Notes under the pieces: model-generated
Told to the model about the DNA's origin: nothing
Database searches by the model: none
Seen by the model: the letters and a program-made list of their open reading frames with translations, nothing else
Program-made: the position numbers and the translations under genes
Part shown: one piece after another, positions 1 through 13,600 of the stretch
How the letters are laid out: each line of letters opens with the position of its first letter
Numbering within the stretch: position 1 is the first letter of the stretch
Assembly (NCBI RefSeq): GCF_035582795.1
Contig: NC_134369.1
Span: forward strand, 58,218,001-58,282,000
Reading direction: 5' to 3'
Origin: Mycteria americana
Taxonomy: Eukaryota > Chordata > Aves > Ciconiiformes > Ciconiidae
DNA: 64,000 nt

Positions 1-1971
1 GCTGCTTTCACGCTGCTTAGAAACCCTATTTGCCCTGAGGCTCAGTGGTGTCAGAAGGTCTCCAAGGAGCCTGCAAGAAACAGCATCAGGCAGACAAGGG
101 AGCCAAGCCCTCGCTGTGGGGGCAGATGGGATAGCTCGATAGCTGGGGATCTAATTGCAGCCTTGTAGGCTGCTGTAAGCTCTACGTGCAGCCTGGGTTT
201 GCTCCTAAATGTACCAACAGTCACCCCAGAGGTGACCCATAGACCAAACAGTATAGCCAAAAAGGTACTTTTGTTTTAAGGCTGCTGTGATCAGCCCTAT
301 ACATAGCAGGGTCACTACCACCAATATGTTTCAGGTCACCATCAACAGAATGAGACTTACAAATTTCACAGATGTTTTGTGACACCTAAAAATAAAATAG
401 GCATATGATATTCAGATACTATAATAACAGAGGTTATCAAGTACTTCACCTAGACTATAAAAGCCAAAACTCTACCTATTGTCTATGGGCATACAGCACT
501 TAAAGTAAGTGTGGAGCTCTTGCCCAAAGCTTCCCCACAATACATGTCTTGCTGGTTGTGGCATCCTCAGAGGTGGCTGCATTGCTGTTGTTTTCCTTCT
601 CATGTGCTGGATGCGGAGTATTTATAGGTTTGTATTTACTAGTAAAATATTAGCCAAATAAAAGAAGCATTCATATGTTTTACTGTGAAAATAACCACTT
701 ACTTGGAATAGCAGGACAAAAAACTAGCTCTGTTAGAATTAATCATATCTCATCTTTCACCCTATGGCAAAAATCAAATATCCTTCAAGTATGCTGCATG
801 TTATCCAAATAATAAGTCCTCTAAACAGCATGATATCCCTGAGAAACTAGACAAAAGTACCACTGATTGGTCACTTTAAAAGGAGTAGTCCACGGAGAAA
901 GCATGTAAACCAAGGGGAGAGTTTCAGTAGAATAAAATTAGATGTGTGATGTTAGACCTGCATTGTTCTTCCTGCCCTGCTTTGCTTCACTTCCAGGCAT
1001 TCTACACAACCCATCCTGTTTATTCAGATGAGCTGTGAAGGGTCCGGAAGAGTTATTTTGGGATACTGTCCCAGACTTTTGGGATACTGCTGTGAAACAC
1101 AACTTCCTTAATGCATTGGATTCTTTGTCTGCTCTTTTTTCAATTTCTAACTACTCAGACTAACATTAATGGAGTTATCTTGTGCCCTGATTTTAGTGAA
1201 ACACTTCCTTTTCCCGTTCAATATATCATTTTCTCATGCGTTGGACAATATTGTATCCAGCTGTGTTGTGGGAGACCTATCGGAAGTCCCTGGTCACTGG
1301 TGGAGATAGCCTGCAGTAGTAGATAATGGCAGATGATGCCCTTCGGCAGGGCTCTTCAGTCCAGCCCCACAGCCTCTCTCCTACCCCATCACCAGGAGCA
1401 CCATGCACAGCCAGCCGTGTTTAGCACATGCTGGCCCGGAGCAGGAGAGCCCCTGCAACTCGGCAGTAAGGTACTGGACTAGTGGCAGAGAACTGGGAGA
1501 CAGGAGCCAACAGTACAAGACAACTGTGATGGACTAGTCAAGTCATCTTCCTACTAGGAAACGGCAGCAGTATCTTCCTAGCTGTTCAAAATATCTTCTT
1601 TTTTATCACACAAGCTGATTGGGAAATACCCTTGTGTTTGCCCAAGGTTATTGCTATATGAAGTGACATTTTCTGTATATCTTTCAGGAGCAAACAAGAC
1701 AGCAAGATGCACTCAGTTCTCTGAACTGAGATGCACTCAGTTCCTTGAACGTTCTCCTATGGTATGAGGAGAAAGACTGAACAGCTCTGATGCTATTAGT
1801 CCAACTTAAAGTAAGGTTAATAACACTTACTGAGCATTAGCGATAAACTCATTCCATAACATTATGTTGCAGGAAAAATGTCATCTATCTTGAGAAATAT
1901 GACTGTATGTTATCAGAAGCTGTCAGCAAAAAAAACAGTTCCTCTTAGAAAAAGAGCAATAGAAATAGGAG
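1..1971. other. Intergenic, no gene seen
   Basis: AT-rich sequence with short chance open frames on both strands. I recognise no protein family, RNA gene or well-defined repeat, apart from the small direct repeat at 1705-1742. Confidence 0.6.
1705..1742. repeat. Short direct repeat with an inverted repeat
   Basis: AGATGCACTCAGTT occurs at 1705-1718 and 1729-1742. Between them CTCAGTTC, TCT, GAACTGAG forms an 8-bp inverted repeat. Confidence 0.7.
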
Positions 1972-2566
1972 TGTGCTGGTTTTGGCTGGGGTAGAGTTAA
2001 TTTTCTTCACAGTAGCGAGTATGGGGCTGTGTTTTGGATTTGTGCTGGAAACGGTGTTGATAACACAGGGATGTTTTGGTTACTGCTGAGCAGTGCTTAC
2101 AGAGAGTCAAGGCCTTTCCCGCTTCTCACCCCACCCCACCAGCGAGTGGGCTGGGGGGGCACAAGGAGCTGGGAGGGGACACAGCTGGGACAGCTGACCC
2201 CCACTGACCAAAGGGCTATTCCATACCATATGACGTCATGCTCAGCATGTAAAGCTGGGGGAAGAAGAAGGAAGGGGGGGATATTCGGAGTGATGGCGTT
2301 TGTCTTCCCAAGTAACCATTACATGTGATGGAGCCCTGCTTTCCTGGAGATGGCTGAACACCTGCCCGCCCATGGGAAGCAGTGAATGAAACCCTTGTTT
2401 TGCTTCGCTTGTGTGCGTGGCTTTTGCTTTCCCTATTAAACTGTCTTTATCTCAACCCATGAGTTTTCTCACTTTTACTCTTCCGATTCTCTCCCCCATC
2501 CCACTGGGGGGGAGCGAGCGAGTGGCTGGGTGGGGCTGAGCTGCCGGCCGGGGTTAAACCATGACA
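1972..2566 (+). mobile_element. Solo LTR of an endogenous retrovirus (neoavian family)
   Basis: Starts TGTGCTGGTTTTGGCTGGGG and ends GGGTTAAACCATGACA, a very familiar LTR of bird genomes, about 595 bp. Flanks AGGAG (1967-1971) and ATGAG (2567-2571) match 4 of 5, consistent with an aged 5-bp target duplication. ATTAAA at 2435-2440 would serve as its poly(A) signal. A full CRE (TGACGTCA) lies at 2231-2238, and a decayed TATA box (CATGTAAAGC) follows. No gag, pol or env remains beside it. Confidence 0.9.
2231..2238. promoter_or_regulatory. Perfect CRE/ATF site in the LTR U3
   Basis: TGACGTCA palindrome, followed directly by TGCTCAGCA inside CATGCTCAGCATG, itself a short inverted repeat resembling a half MARE. 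Upstream of the LTR's former TATA box by about 20 bp. Whether it is active cannot be seen from sequence. Confidence 0.5.
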
Positions 2567-5500
2567 ATGAGAATGTCTTAGTCACTCTAACTGAAGACAG
2601 TTTTGTACTCATGAAAAAATTCTGGTGTGACAATTTTAAAATATAGACCCGTGATTTCACAGAATCATAATTTCTTACTGTCTTCTGCTGTAAGTTATTA
2701 CTGAGTTACATGCTATACCTTAATAATGCACACTATAAAAGTCAAATAATTGCTTTCCTTTTCCTATACATTCTCTTATTTGTACAATTTTAAGTATTAT
2801 TAATGTGAAGGTTATTTCTGAGAGATACTTTTTAGTATTCAGCTTATCCAAGTTCACTTCTATACTTTCTTAGGTGATAGAAAAAGCTATGGCATGAGAA
2901 AAACTTCTCTGGCATAGCAAGGAAATTAGACAACCAGCTACATCCAAAAATAAAGCAGCAGTAAAGGTACAGAACATATTAATGAAATTCTCCATCATAT
3001 GGTGCTACCACACATGTGATCCAAAACTGTGCATCTTATAAGAAAAGCATTTAGAAAGCTCATATTTTATAATGGCAACAAAGGTGAAGGACAGCAAAGC
3101 AGTTCAATGTTTGGGAAACGATGTGTGTATCGTGGAAGGGAAGGTTAAATGAGTCATAGCTTGGCTGCAAGACCAGGGGCTGTTGGTGGTGGGCAAATCA
3201 CTCCTGTCAATATGGGCTGCTCCATAGGGTGTTGGGTCAACGACCGTGTTTCCTTGGTGAAAGAAGCTAGGGAAGTAAACAGCAAGAGTCAGAAAACTAG
3301 AGGAGGTGCCCCCTCTTGTCAGTCTAGGCACCGAGAGAGACAGCAGGAAAAAGACTGTGTGGCAATAATTATCTACAGTCATGTAATCAGAAATTATCCT
3401 CACATCACAAACCCATTAAGGGAGGTAAATGAAGGTAGGGCAGCAACGGAGGTTGTTGCATTTCGTTGCTTTCTGCCATCTGACTTTTCAGTGCTATTTG
3501 CATTATTTTGCTATAAATAGTTTCTGTATATATGTATACATATGTAAGACTACAATACCTTTTTAGTGTTTAATAATCCATTTCTTCTTCTAAAGGAAAA
3601 TGGGGAGAAGCTACAGTGCTCTGCAAGGGAAATATTTTCTAATTCATGAGGTCCAAAAAACATCAAATTACCGTTTGCAATATTCTAGGGCATTAACTCT
3701 TCCTTCCTGCACATATACATTACAATAAATACACTAAATTTCTCTTCCAGCAAATTTGTTTGTAGTAACTTCTAACATAACTGACTGCAATTACTGTCTG
3801 ATACTGAGTTATAGCAAGATTTATCAGTTTGATTAGAGTGGTGAACTGTTTCTAGACAGGCATTTTATTTGAAAAATACAGCCACTTTTTTCCCTCACCA
3901 AATATCTACAGAATGAACGTGCTTTATGTGTTTTAAAGGCTCATTGTTTGAAATTATGCAGCAGATGGCATATCTGCTGTACTAAAGCAATATCAGCATA
4001 CTAAAGAATGATTAACCCTTTAATCTTGCTGCCAGTAGTTTCAGCTGCTGATTTTCAGCACGGACAGCCATCCAAGGCACCTGCTTTCATTTCTCCTCCA
4101 TCACCCGGGATACTTTCAGACCCACTAAGAAGAGCCTCACGCACTCTTTTGACAGGAGCACCCTCCCACAGGAGTAATTGGGTCATTGCTTTCAAAACGG
4201 CGTGTGAACAAAGTTTTGCTGCCAGAAATGTTGTGGGGTGGAGGGAGGAATATGTGAAAGAAAAGGTGGCTCCTTTGCTTCACTGAAGACCAGGCTTTGC
4301 TGGATTAGCAGCAGCCCCTGAAGCTGCTCTGCCTCCGTGGTTCAGTTGGACACTTCTGCTGGAACCTAGCCAGGCTTCTTCTGCTTGACCTCATCGAAGG
4401 AACTTCTCTATTTCCACTGGGTCTACAGACATGGAAATGAATTCAGAGTTTAAGTCTGGTTTTGCAGCAGCACTTAGCAAGCTGGAGGAGACCTTCCCAA
4501 CAGAGTAGTAAAAAAAGTGGCAAGCTGCACACACAGTGCTGTGCTGTATCCCAAAGCACCTTCAGCGTAGTTTTACCAGCAGCTGCTATTAAAATATTGA
4601 CATTGATTAGGGGCTTTTGTTGAAACGCATCTCTTTCAGTCTCAAGAAAAGGCCATGTCTCACATTCAGCTTGCTGCTCTATGCAGCTTATAGTGCTGTT
4701 TGCCAAGTGTGTCTCAGAAAGACTAATGATGTTTACGGTGCTTCATACACATTTGGACACAATATTTTCATGATAATCACATCTAGAATTCAGACCACCC
4801 CATGAGATGGCCTTCTCTGAGCAGAAAAAGAAACAACTACTAGTGAAAATGATCGGTAAAGCAATATAGAGCTTCATGAATGGCTAATTTCTCTACGGCT
4901 TTTACAATTGCCGTTGTAACTTATATAATTACAATTATACGTTTGCAGTTAACAGAATTTCAAAATATATCACAGCAGGTCTCTTGTGATGGAGCCTAGA
5001 CCATCGCTGCAGAACTCTGTGCAAGGAGCGTCGATTCATATCAATTTTTGACCTATGTGAACTGACAAGCTAGACACCTACTGTGTGCACCACCACTGTG
5101 TGCATGCTCTTACTGGGAAGTCTATGGGAGCGGTATCATGCCTCTCCCTCCTGCCCAGTCCTCCTAAACATTAGCACTGCCCAGTATAGTATGTGTTCAC
5201 TGAATTAAAGGGTGCAGCAATGCTGACACAGCCTCCTTGTCCAATCCCAAGTCTTTTGCACACCTTCCTATAAATCACAATACACACAGGCTGTCAACCG
5301 CAGCAACTCTGCCAGCTTAGATTAGGTGCTACTAGTATAACACCTGATAAAGCCACAGGGCAAGCCAGGTCCCCGGCTACATATGCACTAATGAAACCAT
5401 CACCAGAACTGCCTATCTCAGCAGTGAAACCACCAACAGATTATATATGGAACATACCATTAGAGTTAATGCACCTGAAAGAAAAACGAAGGGAAATTGC

Positions 5501-7046
5501 ACTTAAACAGCAAAATGGCGGGACCAGAAATGGGATTCAGTAATGGCCAGATGAAGCTGAAACTCCCTGACCCATTCCAACCAATAAACTGCTTTGCTCT
5601 CCTTGATGACCTGTATTAGGAAAAAACACTGAAGCATCAGACAGCTCCCAACATGACCTGCTTTGTTAGATGGTCCTTGTCTGAGAGGTCAGCCGACCCA
5701 CTTGCTCACCCATCTCTCATTTGGATTGAAGGAGGGTTGAAGGGCAAGACAAAGAAGCTTTCCTGAAAGGTAACAGTTAAAGTACAGAGACAGTCGTTGG
5801 GGACGGGTATAAGCATATTGGGGAAGTACAACATTCACATTTTTCTTTAAGATTAGATGAAAACTCTTACTTCTCCTTTTCTTGGCTATTGCAGTCCCTT
5901 TCCAGTTACAATCTATTTTGGTTGCTTTAATTGTTCTGAAGGACTTGACCTAGTAGCCAGGCAGTAAACACCTGCACTCCATCTCTGTCCTCTGAAAAAC
6001 ATGTGTATTGCCCCCTTTAACTCTCTCTCTACTTCCTGAGAAACTTCTGGCATCATTACTTAGGCCCACAAATGGAGAGCAGAGCTCTGTTAAAATCCAG
6101 AAATTAAAATTCAAAGCAGAAGCTTGAGATTCAAAGCAAGGTGTGCTATCTCACAGGTACTCACTTACCAACCCTAGACCTTTCAAAGGCATGATAGTGC
6201 TTTTACCTATCACTCACTGTCCAGTAAACACTTACCTAAGACTTGTGGATGTCAAGAGATCCTCAATATGCCTATGTCTTTCCACTAATTCGGCAGTCAA
6301 TGTGATATTGCTCTGTGCCAGCAAGGTATTGTGCCACATTGCGCTGAAATTCAAACAACTGGTGCAAGATGACTTGAATGCACTCCGAGTGACTGAGGAT
6401 ATTACTGCCTTCCCAAGGGTGAAGCGACAATACTGTCAACGCCTCAGAAAAGCAGGAATACATATCATTCATCAGCAACATTTGAGCTGCTTCAGGGACA
6501 ACATCAGCGTACCACAAACGAACAGCAGTGGAAAGCTGGTCTTTTGTATCAGATGTGCATCTGAGGCCTCAAGAGATGGGACAGAAGGAAGTGGGAAGAC
6601 TGAGTGCATGAGCGTTCATGAGAGAGGAGCCGGGGGATTGAGAACTACTAAGGATATATGCTAGCTCACATGGTAACAGGGAAGGATTAATGTCCTTCCT
6701 GCAGAAACACATTCAGAAATGCTGTTGCCAAGAAAGAGAGGTAGGAAGGTCTGTCAATAACTGAAGGAGCTCCTAAGGATACTTACGCAGAATTTTGTGG
6801 TAACCTAAACTGTTTTGCATGACTTTTACTAAGTGCATATTTTGTATGAGTCAAATACTTCAAATTGTTTAGTTTAAATATTTCAAAGTATTTTCTCCCT
6901 GTTCACAGATAAAAGATAAAAGAAAGCATGCTGCCAAATGCAATGTTAGTAATCTTCTGAGATCTCAGCATCCTGCTTTATAAATATTCTGTAACCATAG
7001 GCAGATTGCTTCCAAGCAGTGTGCACCTAGGGCTAAAGTTCACATT
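2567..7046. other. Intergenic, no gene seen
   Basis: Between the solo LTR and the CR1 fragment. The longest open frame (6143-6664, plus) encodes 173 codons that resemble nothing I know and has no supporting splice or promoter context. The 5480-5800 stretch could be an old repeat, but I cannot name it. Confidence 0.55.
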
Positions 7047-7607
7047 ACAGAATCACAGAATCATTTATGTCAGCGCAGACCTCCTGAGATCACCTGGTCC
7101 AACCCCCCCAGCTCAAACAGAGTCAGCTACAGCAATTCACCCAGGACCATGCCCAGTCGGGTTTTCAGTAGCTCCAGACACGGAGACTCCACAACCTCTC
7201 TGGGCAACCTATGCCAGTGCTTGACCACCCTCACAGTAAAAAAATGTTTTCTTACATTCAGATGGAATTTCATGTGTGTTAATCTGTGTTCATTGCCTCT
7301 TGTCCTGTCACTGGGCACCACTGAGAAGAGTCTGGCGCTTTTTTCTTCATTATCTCCTGTTAGGTGTTTATACATGTTGATAAGATCCCTCTTGAGCCTG
7401 CTCTTCTCCAGGCCAAACAGTCCTAACTCTCTCAGCCTTTCCTAATAGGAGAAATGCTCCAGTCCCTTACTCATCTCAGCAAACCTGCGCTAGACTTGCT
7501 CCAGTAAGTCCATACTTTCTTGTACTAGGGAGTCCAGAACTGGCTGCAGCACGCCAGATGTGGCCTTGGCAGTGCTGAGAAGAAAGGAAGGACCACTTCC
7601 CTTGACC
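7047..7607 (-). mobile_element. CR1 LINE 3' fragment
   Basis: Minus-strand copy, 5'-truncated. The coding part on 7127-7375 still reads RLFSVVPSDRTRGNEHRL and VVKHWHRLPREVVESPCLEL, the conserved end of CR1 ORF2 (after the reverse transcriptase). Upstream, ERLRELGLFGLEKSRLKRDL is also readable. The 3' end is the octamer tail, GATTCTGT twice (7047-7062 on the plus strand). It is a dead fragment; typical of birds and reptiles. Confidence 0.93.
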
Positions 7608-10600
7608 TAAGAATTTCAACAATCCTTACACATGCACTGGGTCACAAATAGAGACGAAAAAGTAAAAAATTAACTATAAATGGACAGATATGGCATTGTA
7701 ACAGGGGAGCAGAGAGCCAACAGTCCTTAGAGATTTTAGTTGTCGTACAAGAAACAACTTCGAGGCTGGGAAAGGCACACTGCCAAACTAGAATACAGTT
7801 TTTTGTTAGGGTGCTCTCCTGGGACCTGGAGAACTGTGTTTAGGTCTCCACTCTGTCTCAGGTGAAGAAGAAGACATGTGAACGTGTGCCACATCTAACC
7901 AGAGAGCTAGTAGGTAGAAAAGCCCTTTCCCTGGGCTCTTCCACCCTGCTTTCTCTGGCTCTTTCTAGTGAGATCTATGTGATCTGAACACATGCTACAC
8001 TGGGCAGTTTAGGTGGGGGACTCCTGGCCCGTGGCTCCCAGCAGAATTTAGGATCAAGGTATCCACCCAAAAGTTTGGCCTGCCAAGGGTTGTGTGATTC
8101 TGCCAGTTCACTGACAGGGTTGCAGATGTCCGTGGGATTTTTAACAACAGAAATTTAAGGACCTGTACAATTCGATAGCAAAGCAGCATCAACGATAGTG
8201 GCGCATATACATTGATGTCATGAACCTAAATGCCACATTTTCCATGTTGTTAGTCTGTTCTCTAGCCAATACAGTTGCTTTAATCTTGTTGCCTTTTTCC
8301 TCTCAGCGGTAAACAATGTATAGCTGATTTAAGAAAACTGGACCAGACCTCAGGTGATGGCAAACGGCTTTAAGTCACTTAACTGGAATGTGGTTTGCAC
8401 CCTTGCAGGAGTTTTTGCACAGTTATAGGAAGACCCTGGGGCTGAATGTCATGCCATTTTTAAAGTTCTCTTGGCAGAAGCACAGATTCCCCAAACAGCA
8501 GTGCAATATCACAAAAACACTTCTTACAAAGCAATGTTCTCCATTAACTTCCTTCTCCAAGGGACAATCTCCTACAGACTCATCTCTAACTACAGGCACT
8601 GCAAGATGTGAGCATGGAGGACTACAAGGCTACAGGGGCAGTCTTCAACACCGCGGATCCTTTATCTGTAACGAGGCTAGTCTGGATTTACACTTCCGTG
8701 AGGGTGCAGGGAATGAATCACATATCTTGGATATTAGTGGAAGAATTCTTGCTGCCTTGTCCTTTTGTATACTACATTTTTAATACATATTACCTTTGTT
8801 GCTTGGTTACTCTCAAACCTTCCAATGCAGTTTTTAAAAATACATTTATTGCCTTGCCCATGCAGTCTCTACTCAAAAAGAAGCAATCAGGGAAGCAGTG
8901 CTTGGCAACACAGAGCTGGATGCTGGCTGTTTCAAACACCACGCAGAACTCACTGACCTGCTCATCGCTCCCCAAGCCCTTAGCTGCTGTATCTCCTATG
9001 TAAGAACAACAGTCTCATGGCAGAGATTACTCTGTCTTGCCTAAAACTGCCCCAGAATTATTCCAAAGTGTGTCTGATGAGGAAAGACTGGTTATGCCTT
9101 CAGAATTGCCAGTGTTTACATGAATAGGTACATAAACCATGGAGTAGGAGCTCTGGAATTAAACACCATGAAGCAGCAACAGTACAACACTAATAACTGA
9201 CTTGCCCTTCCATTTCCACTGTATGTTGCTGACAAGTCCTCCAAACAGAAATGGATATGAAAATACATGCAAATGATTCCAAAATAATAATATGTGCAAA
9301 ACTCAGAGCTACAAGATGGACGCAAAACATGAATTTACTCTCAACAAGTATTTTCACTCTGTCTGCGAGATGGAGGATGGTGGTAGCTATTTGACTGTCT
9401 TTCACATGAATCAAGTGTGCTTGGGAGATGCTTCTGGACCAGGATCCTGGCTAATTTTCACATCCACACGACATTGTAAGGATTGCAAGCCCTGATCTGA
9501 ACACTGAACCAATACTCTTGGATGGCCAGAAGCTAAGTACTAGACTCACATTTTAAGAAAGTTGGAGGCTTTTACAGGTGACTTAGAGATCAAGACACCA
9601 TTTGGAATTGGGGAAGAAAGCTGTTGTGTAGACACAGCCTTCACCTTGTCTCTGCAGCTGAAGGGAAATAAGAGAGGTCTCTTGGGCCGGTGAAGACACT
9701 CATCTTTAACACACTCACAAAGTGCAAGCTCATAAACAAAAGCATTGATTTGCTGTGAGAAACATTTGAGAGTAAAAAATTGAAGCTTAGGCTTCTGTAT
9801 TTTGTGCTTAGTCTTGACTCAAGTGGGAGCGATCACAGAGAGCAATAAAGAGAAGTCTTACAGACAAAGAGCAATTCAGCCTGGAAAGAAAAGGTTCATG
9901 AGGTAAAAAAAAAAAAAAAAATCATAACAGGGGCTGTAGCTAAAAAGGGGGATATGAAAGGACGAAAGCTACATCATTTTTCTATTAAGTCAGAGAGTGA
10001 TGCACATTTTATGCTCAGGAGCTTTGAAACCAGCCAGGCCCAGATCCCTGGTGGCACAAATAGCATTTTTTTCACTAGTGTGTTCTTCTAGTTTGCATTC
10101 ATTAAAGACAGTGAATGAACAGAACTTTCTCATTTATAACTCATGGCATGTGGACACCCAGGACTCCTCTACCTTATATGCTTTGTCAGTGTAAATCAAA
10201 ATCTTCTCCTCTCAAGAGCGTGTTCATAAGTTTAATACCTTGGGCAAACTCCTTCCTGCTGTGTGTGGATGAACAGCAATCACTAAACCTGCACATACTC
10301 AGAGCTTGGGATTCTTACAACTATTTTTTCTGATGTTTTAGCACCTCTGACTCCAGTAAGCAGGATCCAATTCCCTACTCAGTCACAAATCTTGTCCATA
10401 GCCTTGGCAAGACAGTCATCCTCAGAAACAGCTGTCATCATCCTCTCTGGACCAGTCTGCTCCCCAGCTCACCAGCATGCCTCCTTTCCTGTGCTCCAGT
10501 CTGGGCACAGACACTCCCCGTGGGCTCCCATCGCTGCTACTTGAGGAAAGACCTCCCTCGGTGGGAGCCTAGGTGGGGGCCCCAGCACAGATCCACAGAC

Positions 10601-13600
10601 CTGAAAGTCATCCAAGGATGCAGCAGAGGCAAGTGTGACTGAGGAGTGATTTGTGTTGGGTACAGCTGCAGCAGGGTAGGACAAACTAGAGAGCTATGAC
10701 CCTGCTCTGAGCCACAAGTGAAGACACAGGTCACCAAGTGACACAGGCTTTGTTCAGCAGGTGCCAAAAATCACCACTGACATCCATCCCCTCCTCCTAG
10801 CTCTCCCACAAAAGCCCACCGTCTCTCTCTTCCATTTGCCCAGTCCTTGAGTAGATACCAGACCCTCATGGCCTGCCCCTGGACCAGTTTTCCCAGTCTC
10901 CATTGGCCGCCCAGAAGCTATGAGTCCTACTCCAGTTGACCAGACACATCAAAGGGAGCCACAGCTGGCTGCCTGGGACCATAAACCAAAGAGTACCTAG
11001 AAGACACTATCCAAGACAATTGTGTAAGAGTAGAAAAATTATTCTGCCTTGAAGAGCACAGCTAGAAACCCTTTACCAAACAAGTTCCTGGATAAAGATG
11101 ATGCTTAACTCCACCCATGTGTTAGGGAATCTGCTTCTCGGTGGCTGAGGAAGTGTGCTTGCCTTGCTAGGAGCTAGCTGCAGTCATGTTCAACGGCTTT
11201 GAAGGGCAAGTGCCCATGCAGTGAGTTCAGCTGGTGTGGTGCAGGCTCTGGTGCGGCTGGCTGTCAAGGAGGCTCAGGCTGCTTTGGAGCTTGACCAAAA
11301 ATGTCCGAGCGGAGGTTGTGAGCAAACCTAAGAAAGCCAAGAAGTCTGACAACATTTCAAAGGCTGCTACGGTTGTCCAAGGCAGCTTTGCCTTCATTGT
11401 TTCAAGAGTAAGGAAAGCTCTGGTGCTTGGGTAGGACTGTGGAGAAAACAGCACGGGATTTTTCTGAAGGATTGCAATGCTTTGAATTCTCCCATTCTCC
11501 TATCTGCCAAAACTGTAAGTCACTCATTAGTGTAGTAAGAAGAGCCGTAATGGTATGAAAAGTTTTTTACTACTGCCCTATTATTATTTTATTTTTAACA
11601 ATAATACTGCAAAATATTACTTTATTATTGAGTTTTATTATTATTTAGCTTAAGAAAAGCTGAGGCACAGAAACATGAAGAACTAAATCCTTCAAGCTCC
11701 TCAGGCCCATTGCCACTATTGAGTGAAAGACTGCCGTATGACCGATGTTTCGGAGCACCATAAAAGGCTTGGTGAGAGTGCGCACACACATATGCATAAG
11801 GGGAAGGAACTTTCCAACAAGCTGTCTGAAATTAGCGGGGCACATGCAAACATCTGACACAGGCAGAGCTGCAGCCCAGCTAGGTTTTCTTTCTTGGCAT
11901 GGCTGTATAGCCAAGAAACAGTTGCTGAGCAGCCTCTCGTGGTAGAAATGAATTACTGCTTTTCCAGAAGAATTAGGGTTCAAAGTGTTTAATTCCAGCT
12001 ACAGTCACTGCAACAAAGTTTTTCTCTATCGCTTTACCATGCTGCCAATGAAAATCTGAATGGATTTTCAAATACACTCTAGCAAATCATCTGTTAAGTT
12101 GAATGAAGGTTGAGATCCAAGAGTGTCTTTTCATAAAATCAGGTATCTGAGAAGATGAATCATCCCATTGCTTTAAACAGTTCATGACCTACAATCTATC
12201 ACACTCCACACACTTCTGTGAATTTTAGCTATTTGTATAGAATTTGAAATCCCTTTTCAAGCAAACACTTAAGGACATTCTCCCTTATTACAAAAAACAC
12301 TTAAGCATGCATATTACTAACTTTGATTTACTTCTGTTTAATTGTTCTGCTGAATCTAATCGTCATGCAAGGTTACTCACAGTCAAGCCTTGTGGACACT
12401 TAAAAGTTTGATTTTTTTAACCATGTATAAATAATTATAGCATATTAAATGCACCTTCTAAGTTACATGTAGCGTAGGTAAAGCAAGTTAAGGCCAGTTC
12501 TGTATATATTTTGTTATTGAGTCTTTGCCAGTCTCCACACTACCCTCTGAGCTACTGGCAGAATCTGACATTTAGACCAATTAAACTAGTATCACAAGTG
12601 GCATAAAAACTGCACCAGCATCATCTCACTGAGACAGTACAGTATTATTTATCCCAGCACAAATGGAGATGCAGGCAGAATAGAAAGCATTGGTTCAAGA
12701 TGCTGACTATCAAGGTTTTTTCTACCAAATTAATGTTGCAAAAAACCAAAGAAGAGAGATCAAATCTTGCAACATTTTTGTCAAGGCCAATTCGCATACT
12801 GTAACACATGGTAAATTAACACATTATGCATATCAGTGTTGACTTTGTAAACCTCACAATTAAAAGACCACCAAGATAATGACAGCTCTTCCATTACTTA
12901 AAAAGATAAAAAGAAGAAAAGGAAGAAAAGTTAAGAGATCTCTTACTTGTGTTTTGGTTAGCAGAGAACACACCTTTGAGGGTGAGTTTGATAGGCAAAT
13001 ATCAAACTATATTTCCCAAAGCAGTAATAAGTCATATCTTATTATGACAGATAACAAGTTACAAGTGCTCATAGGCAGCCTGCTTACAAGTTGGTGAATT
13101 CTCTTTAATGTCTCCCAGAGAGCAAATGAAGAGGTAAAGGTAACTGATCTTTGCCGAGACCACAGTTTTCCATACATTTCTTTCAAGGGCTCTGCTGGTT
13201 TGTCCTACCCCAGCTGGACTTCTCCACTCATTTGTTCTTTCTCCTTAGGCTGAGTCAGGACAGCTGGATCTGTAGATGTGTGATGAACTGAATCAGGAAA
13301 GTGATCCAGATTATAAAACAGCAAACCATCAATTATCCCATTCCTGTTCGAATTCACTACGTATGCACAAAACCAGGTATCCTGGCACAGCTTAGGAGGC
13401 AGAGCAGGACACGGATGGAGTAGCTGCTGGAAAGAGGGGTGAAGGACAGCTTAAGCCACTCTGTGACCAAAATGTAAAGGCATACAAAAAACCAGACAGT
13501 ATACTTTCATAGGAAATACGTAGACACAAGGAGTTCTTTATCCCAGGTAAAACCATGACTCCTGGCTGTTTATCAGAGATTATGTTTCTCTGGAGATAAC

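Noticed and set aside
2029-2328. 99-codon open frame on the plus strand
   Set aside because: It is contained in the solo LTR and is not a gag, pol or env sequence.
4008-4286. 92-codon Pro/Ser/Ala-containing frame
   Set aside because: No family resemblance and no gene context.
6143-6664. 173-codon open frame on the plus strand, the longest in the window
   Set aside because: No similarity to any family I know, no domain pattern, no supporting promoter or splice sites, and an 81-codon frame opposes it. In 64 kb a frame of this length can arise by chance.
7149-7445. 98-codon plus-strand frame
   Set aside because: Antisense shadow of the CR1 ORF2 remnant, which is read on the minus strand.
11166-11434. 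Lysine-rich frame (SKPKKAKKSDNISK) that could suggest a processed ribosomal or chromatin protein pseudogene
   Set aside because: I cannot match it to a known protein, and there is no poly(A) tail or target duplication nearby.
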